From an uncultured beta proteobacterium (GTDB lineage: Bacteria; Pseudomonadota; Gammaproteobacteria; Burkholderiales; Burkholderiaceae_C), in the NCBI GenBank assembly GCA_903958915.1, contig CAJBVC010000347.1, forward strand, positions 1 through 5,830: a stretch of 5,830 bases of DNA. Reading direction: 5' to 3'. Position 1 is the first letter of the stretch; the number at the start of each line of letters is the position of its first letter. The translations under genes and the position numbers were made by a program. Of the stretch, positions 1 to 5,830 are shown in pieces. The notes under the pieces are model-generated. The model saw nothing but the letters and a program-made list of their open reading frames with translations, was not told where the DNA came from and did not search any database.

Positions 1-75
1 ACGCGACGACTGAGTCCAGCCCGATCAGAGAGTATTGGGCGTCTTCGCGTTCAAGCTAGTGCAAGCAACGGGAAG

Positions 76-80
76 AAAGG
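76..80 (+). promoter_or_regulatory. Ribosome binding site of the tetrahaem cytochrome gene
   Basis: A purine-rich AAAGG lies seven bases before the ATG at 88, within a longer GGAAGAAAGGCGGAAA tract. It supports that ATG as the start. The reading frame is also open from base 1 to this ATG, but it contains no ATG, GTG or TTG codon there, and the residues after the ATG form a signal peptide. Confidence 0.55.
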
Positions 81-87
81 CGGAAAT

Positions 88-1389
88 ATGTTTGGGTTTT
101 TATTGACAGCGCTGCTGGCACTGCTAGGCGCGATGCTACCTGGTGCGGCATTGGCAATCGATGAGGCGTCTATCGTGCGCGGTGGTCGCCTCTATGACCA
201 CTGGAGCCGCGAGTCTCGCACCCGACCACCCAGTGAAGCCCATCCCCTGCTCGCCAGCAAGCTAACCGGTTTGGCAGGAGCGCAAACCTGGCGTTGCGCC
301 ACCTGCCATGGCTGGGACTATCGGGGCGCTAACGGCTTCGTTGGTATTCGCAGCTACCAGGACAAGGACCCAGCAGCGATCGTCGCCCTGCTGAAAGACC
401 CCACCCACCGCTACGGTGAACTCCTGCGCGATCGTGATCTGCAGGACATCGCCAATTTTGTCAGCAAGGGCCAATTCGACCTACCCACGGCCGTGGAAAA
501 ATGGCGCAATACCAGTGTGGCAGACACCGCATCGGCCAAGACCTACACCACCATTTGCGCCAACTGCCACGGCCAGGATGGCAGTCTGTTGCGTGAGGTG
601 GCTCCGCTTGGCGATGCCGCCCGTCAACGCCCGCTGGAAGTCATGCATGTGCTGCTCAATGGGCACCCGGGCGGGGCGATGCCGGCGCTCAGCGCGCTGG
701 GCACAGACAGGGTGGCCAGAATAATGGCGTACACACGCAATTTGCCGACCCTGAACATCGACGCATCGGTCACCCACGGCGGCAGGCTTTACGACAATTG
801 GCAGGCCGAACTGGGAGCGCCCCATCTCTCGTTGCCCCACCCGGCCTACCCGCGCAATGCGTTTTATGCCAACGATGCCTTACTCACCTGGCGCTGCTCG
901 TCCTGCCACGGTTGGGACTACCGTGGTAACCGCGGCGTGTACGCCACCGGGCGCCATGCCACCGGAATCAAGGGCATCAACGCAATGGCCGGCGCAGACC
1001 CGGCGCGCATTGCCGAGGTGCTGGCCGACAAGACCCATCGGTATGACGCCGTGCTCAAGCACCGTGACCTGCAGGATCTTGCCAATTTTGTGAGTGCCGG
1101 ACAGATCGATATGGAAAACTCCATCGACCGGCAAACTCGCGCGGTACGTGGGGACGCGCTGCGCGGCAGCCCCTACTACCGCACCATCTGTGCGGGCTGC
1201 CATGGCCTGGACGGGCAGCACGTGGGATCTCCACCGCTGGGTGGCGTGGTACGCGCAAACCCCTGGGGTGCGCTGCATACGGTGCTGAACGGCCACCCGG
1301 CAGAAAAGATGCCCGCCATGCGCGAGCTCGATCGCCAGATGCTGCTGGATGTGCTCGCCCATGTGCAAGGCTTACCCGAAGTCCGATGA
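88..1389 (+). CDS. Secreted tetrahaem cytochrome c with two tandem di-haem modules
   Basis: Predicted periplasmic electron-transfer protein of 433 residues. Residues 1-23 form a signal peptide (hydrophobic core, ALA before the cleavage point). Four CxxCH haem c sites are visible: C70/C73/H74, C157/C160/H161, C270/C273/H274 and C368/C371/H372. The protein is an internal duplication. GGRLYDHW at 32-39 recurs as GGRLYDNW at 231-238, and CHGWDYRG (73-80), THRY (106-109), LQDxANFVS and NGHP recur in the second half. The haem 2 and haem 4 domains each have a cytochrome-c-like Met-Pro (M198, M408), the likely sixth iron ligand. The haem 1 and haem 3 domains lack a conserved Met and instead share His107/His317, so they may be bis-His. 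No catalytic domain is seen, so an electron carrier or a subunit for an unseen oxidoreductase is most likely. The partner is unknown. The ATG at 88 is chosen for its RBS and signal peptide. Confidence 0.9.
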   Translation: MFGFLLTALLALLGAMLPGAALAIDEASIVRGGRLYDHWSRESRTRPPSEAHPLLASKLTGLAGAQTWRCATCHGWDYRGANGFVGIRSYQDKDPAAIVALLKDPTHRYGELLRDRDLQDIANFVSKGQFDLPTAVEKWRNTSVADTASAKTYTTICANCHGQDGSLLREVAPLGDAARQRPLEVMHVLLNGHPGGAMPALSALGTDRVARIMAYTRNLPTLNIDASVTHGGRLYDNWQAELGAPHLSLPHPAYPRNAFYANDALLTWRCSSCHGWDYRGNRGVYATGRHATGIKGINAMAGADPARIAEVLADKTHRYDAVLKHRDLQDLANFVSAGQIDMENSIDRQTRAVRGDALRGSPYYRTICAGCHGLDGQHVGSPPLGGVVRANPWGALHTVLNGHPAEKMPAMRELDRQMLLDVLAHVQGLPEVR

Positions 1390-1413
1390 ACGGCGCGGGG
1401 TGATGCCCGCCGT
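1390..1413 (+). terminator. Stem-loop directly after the cytochrome stop codon
   Basis: ACGGCG (1390-1395) pairs with CGCCGT (1408-1413). After a one-base bulge, two further G-C pairs can form. The hairpin starts at the first base after the TGA stop. There is no T-run behind it, so it is not a standard intrinsic terminator. It could protect the 3' end of the mRNA or assist Rho-dependent termination. Its position suggests that the cytochrome transcript ends here and that the next gene has its own promoter. Confidence 0.35.
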
Positions 1414-1522
1414 GTGACAAGATCATTGGAGAGACGGTTACGCATCACCGTTCATGGCACCGACAGTTCTCCCGGCAATCTGCGCGTTGTTTTCCACGAA
1501 AATGAAGGGGCTCCTGCGTCAT

Positions 1523-1555
1523 TTGACCAGTGGTGCGGCAGAATTTCCCTAGAAT
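1523..1555 (+). promoter_or_regulatory. Weak promoter candidate for the binding protein/cyclic di-GMP operon
   Basis: TTGACC (1523-1528) matches five of six bases of a sigma-70 -35 box, and TAGAAT (1550-1555) matches five of six of a -10 box. The spacing between them is 21 bases, well beyond the usual 16-18. The -10 box alone, helped by an activator, is a possible alternative. A palindrome, GTCA-TT-TGAC (1518-1527), overlaps the -35 box. This is the best promoter candidate I found in the gap between the cytochrome and binding protein genes, but it is only a suggestion. Confidence 0.22.
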
Positions 1556-1557
1556 AG

Positions 1558-1576
1558 ATCGCGAACCACCTGCGAT
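1558..1576. repeat. Short inverted repeat near the presumed transcription start
   Basis: ATCGC (1558-1562) and GCGAT (1572-1576) are perfect inverted copies nine bases apart, immediately downstream of the TAGAAT element. It could be a repressor site or a 5'-leader hairpin. At five base pairs per arm it may also be chance. Confidence 0.2.
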
Positions 1577-1600
1577 TGAATTACCTATTGCAACTGTTTT

Positions 1601-1605
1601 GGGAG
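1601..1605 (+). promoter_or_regulatory. Ribosome binding site of the substrate-binding protein gene
   Basis: GGGAG lies seven bases before the ATG at 1613. This is a good Shine-Dalgarno match and fixes the start together with the signal peptide that follows. Confidence 0.7.
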
Positions 1606-1612
1606 ATGGCCC

Positions 1613-2428
1613 ATGAACTTCAGAGCCAAACTGCATGGCCTGACCCTCGTCATTTTCTTGTTTTTGCCACCGTTTGCGTCATTGGCCGCAGAGTCGATTA
1701 CCGTGGGTGGCGTGGGTTCACTAACGCCGCTCCTCAAAGCCTTGGGTCAGCAGTACACCAAAACCAACGCCGGGATCGATATTGTTGTCCTTCACCCTCC
1801 CATTGGCAGTGCAGGTGCGGCCAGGGCACTGGGAGCCAACAAGGTGGACATCGCGCTGTTGGGGCGCGCGCTCAAAGCCGATGAGAGTGGCCAGACCATT
1901 GCCTGGGTCCGCACACCGCTGGTGATTGCCACCGCCGGGGGGCCGGCGAAAGGCCTGACACAACTCCAGCTCGCCGACATGTACTCCGGCAAACAAGTTG
2001 CATGGGGCAACGGCAAACCGGTGCGACTTGTGATGCGCGGCGCCAGTGAATCGGAGACCACTACGCTTCGCGCCATGTCACCGGAGATCGATGCGGCAGT
2101 GGGTGCCGCATTGAAGCGCAGTGACCTGCCGGTTGCCGAGAACGATCTGGAAGCGCTCGACACCTTGACCAGAATTCCCGGCTCGCTAGGCACCACCACG
2201 CTGGGCTTGATCACCGCCCAAGGGGTACGTATTGATGCTTTGAGCATTGATGGAAAAAGCCCGACGGTGAAGAGTTTGGAGTCAGGGACTTACCCCTGGT
2301 TCCGGCAGTACTACCTGGTACATCGGGCGAAACCGGCTCCGGCGGTAGCAGCCTTTCTGGCCTATTTGCAGTCGCCGCCGGCACTGGCTGCGGCGCGTAA
2401 GTTGGACTACATCGCGGCCAAACCGTGA
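1613..2428 (+). CDS. PstS-like periplasmic substrate-binding protein, probable sensor partner
   Basis: An exported 271-residue binding protein. Residues 1-25 are a signal peptide: basic MNFRAK, hydrophobic TLVIFLFLPPFA, cleavage near SLA. No lipobox Cys is seen, so it should be soluble in the periplasm. The mature part follows the phosphate-binding (PstS/PBP-like) pattern: GGVGSLTPL at 32-40, a ligand-loop-like IGSAGAARAL at 64-73, DIALLGRALK at 79-88, GASESETT at 143-150 and the late YPWFRQYYLV at 227-236. It is shorter than classical PstS (usually about 320-350 residues), and its loop reads GSAGA rather than the usual GSG-type sequence, so phosphate is not assured as the ligand. No pst permease or ATPase genes are present in the window. 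Its stop codon overlaps the start of a membrane GGDEF-EAL gene, which suggests a role in sensing rather than uptake, as for NspS with MbaA. The family call is firm; the ligand and signalling role are inferred. Confidence 0.85.
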   Translation: MNFRAKLHGLTLVIFLFLPPFASLAAESITVGGVGSLTPLLKALGQQYTKTNAGIDIVVLHPPIGSAGAARALGANKVDIALLGRALKADESGQTIAWVRTPLVIATAGGPAKGLTQLQLADMYSGKQVAWGNGKPVRLVMRGASESETTTLRAMSPEIDAAVGAALKRSDLPVAENDLEALDTLTRIPGSLGTTTLGLITAQGVRIDALSIDGKSPTVKSLESGTYPWFRQYYLVHRAKPAPAVAAFLAYLQSPPALAAARKLDYIAAKP

Positions 2429-5097
2429 GTCCACCTGTTGACCGGCACAACGCGCGCGCAGGCGGTCCTGCACAAGCGCCGGCGCGCCAAGGCACTTTGC
2501 AGAACACCAATCAGCAGGCGCAATTCGGGCAGCGATTCCTGCTGTGGCTGGCCGGCGCAACTGCCGTTTTGGCCGGCATGCTGCCTCCCTTTCTGGTGAC
2601 CTACACGAGCTACCTTGACCTGTCTGAACGGGTGCAGACGTCTGCCAACGTGCAGGCGGTCGTGGTGGGCCGTTACGCAAGTCTGAATCCGGACAACTGG
2701 ATGTTCAAAAGTGAACATATAGAGGTCATTCTCAAGGGCGTCCATGACAACAGCATGCGCACTGAACTCAAGCACCATGACACGACTGTTCTTGTTCTGG
2801 GCATCGCCGCTCCCGACTTGGGATTGAGGCGCCAGGCCCAGTTTTCCGTATTCGGAAAAACCGAAGGCACGGTGCTTGTGCATGCATCGACCGAAGGCCT
2901 GAGCGACTCACTGGTATTGGCGCTATTTACCGGGCTGCTCGGTGCTGGATCGCTGCTATGGCTTCTCAATCACTTTGTACTCGACCGGATGCGCCTGGCC
3001 GATCGGCAGCGCCGCGCGGTGGAAGATCGCATGAGCGATCTGGTGGAGCTGTCATCGGACTGGTTTTGGGAGCAGGATGCTCACTACCGATTTACATTTA
3101 CCTCGGAAACCATGCAAGTGGGTTTCGTTAACGTCACACGCATCGGGTCCCAGCCCTGGGATCAACCCACCAACCTCACACCAGCCCAATGGGCAGCGCA
3201 CCGCGACAATCTGGATGCACGACGCAATTTCGTTCTGCGCTTTGCGACGAAGACGCACCGAGGCACGGAGTATTGGGCGGAGATTCGAGGCAAACCCCGT
3301 TTCGATGCCGACGGCAGCTTCATCGGGTACCGCGGGGTGGGGACGGACATCACCGAGCGCAAGCGGGCCGAAGCTGAATTGCGCCTTGCGGCCACTGCCT
3401 TTGAGTCACGGGAAGGCATTGTGATTACAGACGCCCAGCGCGTCATCCTGCGCGTGAACCAGGCGTTTGTTGATGTCACGGGGCATGCCGCCGAAGCGGT
3501 GGTTGGACAGACACCCAGCCTCTTCAAATCCCATCGACATGGCGCTGAGTTTTACCGTGCGATGTGGCAGTCCATAGACGCCAGGGGCAACTGGCAGGGC
3601 GAAGTATGGAACCGCCGCAAAAACGGCGAAATCTATCCGGTGTGGCTCACCATCACTGCGGTCAGGAACGAAGAGGGTGAGGTGACCCACTACGTAGGCG
3701 CGCAAACCGATATCACCGATCAAAAGCGTGCCCAAGACCGCATCGAAGAGCTGGCGTTCATAGATCAATTGACCCAACTGCCGAACCGCACGTTGTTGCT
3801 GGACCGACTGAAGCAAGCCATGGCGGTAGCCCATCGCAATGGCACGCACGGCGCGCTGCTTTTCATTGATCTGGATAACTTCAAAACACTCAATGACACG
3901 TTGGGGCACGACAAGGGTGATCTGTTGTTGCAACAGGTGGCATTGCGAATTACCCGAAGCCTGCGGGATGGCGACACGGTCGCCCGTTTTGGAGGAGACG
4001 AGTTCGTCGTGGTTCTGGGCAACCTTAGCACGGCATCGGTGGAGGCAGCCGCGCATACCGAAGCCGTTGCCGGGAAAATTCTGACCACCCTGGCGCAGGA
4101 ATACACCCTGGGTGACGTATTGTTTCAAAGTTCGGCCAGCATTGGTGTGACGCTGTTCAAGTCGGACGGCGTGACCGTGGATGACCTCCTCAAACAGGCA
4201 GACCTTGCGATGTACCGCTCCAAGGCGACGGGTCGCAATGCGATGCACTTCTTTGACCCGACGATGCAGGCCGTGGTGCTGGAGCGCGCACTGCTGGAGC
4301 GGGACCTGCGCCAGGCGCTGCACGACAAACAGTTCCTGTTGCATTTCCAGCCCCAGATCCTTGCTGCAAGCAATACCATCTCGGGCGCAGAAGTGCTGGT
4401 GCGCTGGCTCCACCCGACGCGCGGCATGGTGTCCCCGGCCAATTTCATTGCGTTGGCCGAGGAATCGGGTTTGATCGTGCCACTGGGGGATTGGGTGCTG
4501 GAGACGGCCTGCAGTCAACTTGCCAAATGGGCCGCACACGACCAGTTTTCCCAGTTCTCATTGGCCGTCAATGTCAGTGCGGTTCAGTTTCGCCAGCCTG
4601 ATTTTGTAGACAAGGTGCATTCGGTGCTGCACCGAACCGGCGCCCTGGGGCAGAGACTCAAACTTGAGCTCACCGAAAGTCTGCTGGTCAACAATGTGCA
4701 GGAAGTCGTGGAAAAAATGGTGGTACTGCAAGCATCCGGAGTCAAATTCTCGCTGGACGACTTCGGAACCGGCTTTTCATCGCTGGCCTACCTGAAACGA
4801 CTTCCGCTCGACCAACTCAAGATTGACCAGTCATTTGTACGCGACGTGATGGTGGACCCGAACGACGCTGCGATTGCCAGAACGGTCGTGGCATTGGGGC
4901 ATAGCCTTGGCTTGAACGTGATTGCCGAGGGCGTGGAAACCGACGCACAACGTGATTTTCTCGCGCAAGCCCATTGTGATGCCTTCCAGGGTTATTTCTT
5001 CAGCAGGCCCTTGCCAGCCCACGAATTTGAGTCGTTTGCTCTGCGCTCTACGCGCAAGGTGCTTCAACCAGCTGACTATTCCAACGTAGCAAGCTGA
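2425..5097 (+). CDS. Membrane PAS-PAS-GGDEF-EAL cyclic di-GMP synthase/phosphodiesterase
   Basis: An 890-residue inner-membrane signalling protein. After a hydrophilic, Gln/Ala-rich N-terminus come a membrane helix (about 37-59), a periplasmic stretch of about 100 residues, a second helix (about 162-184), PAS 1 (about 205-312, ending TDITERK), PAS 2 (about 320-434, ending TDITDQK), GGDEF (about 440-610) and EAL (about 620-875). The cyclase looks active: D482 in FIDLDNFK, N490, D491 and an intact GGDEF at 523-527. An RxxD product-inhibition site is present (R514, D517). The phosphodiesterase motif reads EVL (656-658) instead of EAL, but the expected catalytic residues remain: Q642, E656, R660, N716, E748, E751, D778, D779, K799, E835 and Q855. 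It may therefore be bifunctional. The GTG start overlaps the previous stop as GTGA with no good Shine-Dalgarno, so translational coupling is likely. A TTG at 2497 is a weaker alternative start. The periplasmic part matches no domain I recognise. Confidence 0.92.
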   Translation: MSPPVDRHNARAGGPAQAPARQGTLQNTNQQAQFGQRFLLWLAGATAVLAGMLPPFLVTYTSYLDLSERVQTSANVQAVVVGRYASLNPDNWMFKSEHIEVILKGVHDNSMRTELKHHDTTVLVLGIAAPDLGLRRQAQFSVFGKTEGTVLVHASTEGLSDSLVLALFTGLLGAGSLLWLLNHFVLDRMRLADRQRRAVEDRMSDLVELSSDWFWEQDAHYRFTFTSETMQVGFVNVTRIGSQPWDQPTNLTPAQWAAHRDNLDARRNFVLRFATKTHRGTEYWAEIRGKPRFDADGSFIGYRGVGTDITERKRAEAELRLAATAFESREGIVITDAQRVILRVNQAFVDVTGHAAEAVVGQTPSLFKSHRHGAEFYRAMWQSIDARGNWQGEVWNRRKNGEIYPVWLTITAVRNEEGEVTHYVGAQTDITDQKRAQDRIEELAFIDQLTQLPNRTLLLDRLKQAMAVAHRNGTHGALLFIDLDNFKTLNDTLGHDKGDLLLQQVALRITRSLRDGDTVARFGGDEFVVVLGNLSTASVEAAAHTEAVAGKILTTLAQEYTLGDVLFQSSASIGVTLFKSDGVTVDDLLKQADLAMYRSKATGRNAMHFFDPTMQAVVLERALLERDLRQALHDKQFLLHFQPQILAASNTISGAEVLVRWLHPTRGMVSPANFIALAEESGLIVPLGDWVLETACSQLAKWAAHDQFSQFSLAVNVSAVQFRQPDFVDKVHSVLHRTGALGQRLKLELTESLLVNNVQEVVEKMVVLQASGVKFSLDDFGTGFSSLAYLKRLPLDQLKIDQSFVRDVMVDPNDAAIARTVVALGHSLGLNVIAEGVETDAQRDFLAQAHCDAFQGYFFSRPLPAHEFESFALRSTRKVLQPADYSNVAS

Positions 5098-5116
5098 CAC
5101 CTAAGCGACTGCCAAA

Positions 5117-5147
5117 CGCCGCTTTAGACGGCGAGACTCAACTTTTT
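5117..5147 (+). terminator. Imperfect terminator-like hairpin after the GGDEF-EAL gene
   Basis: CGCCG (5117-5121) pairs with CGGCG (5129-5133) around a seven-base loop, 19 bases after the stop codon. A run of five T (5143-5147) follows, but nine bases separate it from the stem. The stem is also short, so termination is probably weak or absent. It is the only terminator candidate between this gene and the hydrolase. Confidence 0.3.
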
Positions 5148-5171
5148 CGGCACTTTCCCTTCTAAACTGCA

Positions 5172-5195
5172 CGGCAAACACGGTGCGAGTTGCCG
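5172..5195 (+). repeat. Inverted repeat just upstream of the hydrolase ribosome binding site
   Basis: CGGCAA (5172-5177) and TTGCCG (5190-5195) are perfect inverted copies with a 12-base loop. Outer TAAA (5163-5166) and TTTA (5195-5198, sharing base 5195) nearly extend the pairing. The element ends next to the AGGAGG of the following gene, so it could be an mRNA structure or an operator. No known family is recognised. Confidence 0.25.
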
Positions 5196-5198
5196 TTT

Positions 5199-5206
5199 AG
5201 GAGGAG
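5199..5206 (+). promoter_or_regulatory. Strong ribosome binding site of the hydrolase gene
   Basis: AGGAGGAG is a near-perfect Shine-Dalgarno sequence and ends eight bases before the ATG at 5215. It is the strongest such site in the window and decides the start of the gene that runs off the edge. Confidence 0.8.
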
Positions 5207-5214
5207 CCTGATCC

Positions 5215-5830
5215 ATGTCCCGTAGACCCGTTGTTCGCCATGGCCATATTGGCCCGCCCAGTGCGTGGAGTTCGCTGCTGGAGTCGCGCATCTTCATGGA
5301 GATGGCGTTGCTGCCAGCGTCGTTGCCGTTGCTGATGGAGGCACCGCAAGGCGACGGGCACCCGGTGTTGCTGGTACCGGGCTTCATGGCTGGAGAATCC
5401 TCGCTGGTGGCACTGCGCCTGTTCTTGCAAAACAAGGGCTACGACGTGTACACCTGGGGGCTGGGGCGCAACGTGGGCTTTCGTAGCAAACACGCCAACG
5501 CCCTTCCGCAGAAGATTCGCTACCTGCACCACATTACCGGGCGCAAGGTCAGCCTGGTGGGCTGGAGCCTCGGGGGTGTCTTTTCCTTCTATGCCGCGCA
5601 AAGCACGCAGGAATGCGTGCGCTCCATCATCACCCTGGGCAGCCCGGTCAGTGTGGATGTGGGTGGCAACCAGTCTCCGCCCACGCTGAAAGCACTGTAC
5701 CGGCTGGTGTCGCACCGCATGGGCGCCTCCGCACACCTGATGCAGCCACGCGCCAAGGCCATGCGTGAACACCGCCGCCTGCCGATTCCGACCAGTTGCC
5801 TCTACTCGCTGACCGATGGCGTGGTGCCAC
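5215..5830 (+). CDS. Alpha/beta hydrolase (esterase/lipase-like), N-terminal part, cut by window end
   Basis: An open frame of 205 complete codons starts at an ATG behind a strong Shine-Dalgarno and has no stop before the window edge. It has alpha/beta-hydrolase landmarks in order: VLLVPGF at 51-57 (strand and oxyanion-hole loop), the nucleophile elbow VGWSLGG at 115-121 with Ser118, LGSPV at 141-145, and YSLTDGVVP at 197-205, where Asp201 sits as the probable acid of the triad. The catalytic His would lie beyond the window. There is no signal peptide or clear membrane helix, so a cytoplasmic enzyme is likely. The substrate cannot be told; an ester or lipid is typical of the family. It lies 117 bases after the cyclic di-GMP gene, with hairpins between, so it is probably a separate unit or only loosely co-transcribed. 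Confidence 0.85.
   Translation, partial: MSRRPVVRHGHIGPPSAWSSLLESRIFMEMALLPASLPLLMEAPQGDGHPVLLVPGFMAGESSLVALRLFLQNKGYDVYTWGLGRNVGFRSKHANALPQKIRYLHHITGRKVSLVGWSLGGVFSFYAAQSTQECVRSIITLGSPVSVDVGGNQSPPTLKALYRLVSHRMGASAHLMQPRAKAMREHRRLPIPTSCLYSLTDGVVP

Noticed and set aside
292..1092. Direct DNA repeats within the cytochrome gene as a possible mobile or recombination element
   Set aside because: The similarity follows codons of the duplicated haem modules and has diverged at third positions. It is an old gene-internal duplication, not a DNA repeat element.
880..1368. Open frame of 162 codons on the minus strand
   Set aside because: It is antisense to the second di-haem module of the cytochrome, whose duplication and haem motifs prove the + frame.
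1613..2428. Start of a complete phosphate uptake (pst) operon
   Set aside because: Only a PstS-like protein is present. The next gene is a cyclic di-GMP enzyme, not a permease or ATPase, and no Pho-box repeat is convincing upstream.
3406..4539. Long open frame of 377 codons on the minus strand
   Set aside because: It lies wholly opposite the GGDEF and EAL coding region, and its translation is rich in His, Arg and Gln with no recognisable domain. The + strand protein has full catalytic motifs, so this is an antisense shadow of GC-rich coding sequence.
5197..5772. Open frame of 191 codons on the minus strand
   Set aside because: It is antisense to the alpha/beta hydrolase, which has a strong Shine-Dalgarno and a clear GWSLG elbow in the + frame. 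The minus frame shows no domain.

Overview
The window looks like chromosomal DNA from a Gram-negative proteobacterium, most likely a betaproteobacterium of the Burkholderiales (Comamonadaceae-like). This is inferred from the GC-rich coding style, the multihaem c-type cytochrome, the PAS-PAS-GGDEF-EAL architecture and the short-spaced GGGAG/AGGAGG ribosome binding sites; no marker gene confirms it. All four genes I can support lie on the + strand, and the last is cut by the window edge. I saw no RNA genes, CRISPR arrays, insertion sequences or attachment sites.

Layout. (1) 88-1389 encodes a secreted tetrahaem cytochrome c made of two tandem copies of a di-haem module. (2) A 223-base gap (1390-1612) begins with a stem-loop and carries a poor promoter candidate and a small inverted repeat just ahead of the next gene. 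(3) 1613-2428 encodes an exported PstS-like periplasmic substrate-binding protein. (4) 2425-5097 overlaps it by four bases (GTGA) and encodes an 890-residue inner-membrane protein with two membrane segments around a periplasmic domain, then PAS, PAS, GGDEF and EAL domains. It should make and/or break cyclic di-GMP. (5) A 117-base gap holds two small hairpins. (6) 5215 to the window end is the N-terminal part of an alpha/beta hydrolase with a GWSLG nucleophile elbow.

How they work together. The clearest unit is the binding protein plus the cyclic di-GMP enzyme. Their stop and start codons interlock, and no phosphate-type permease or ATPase gene lies downstream within the window. The simplest reading is that the binding protein is a periplasmic ligand sensor that controls the membrane enzyme, as NspS does for MbaA in Vibrio cholerae. 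This pairing is the most interesting item here, but the ligand and the direction of control are unknown. The cytochrome and the hydrolase have no evident link to this pair beyond position.
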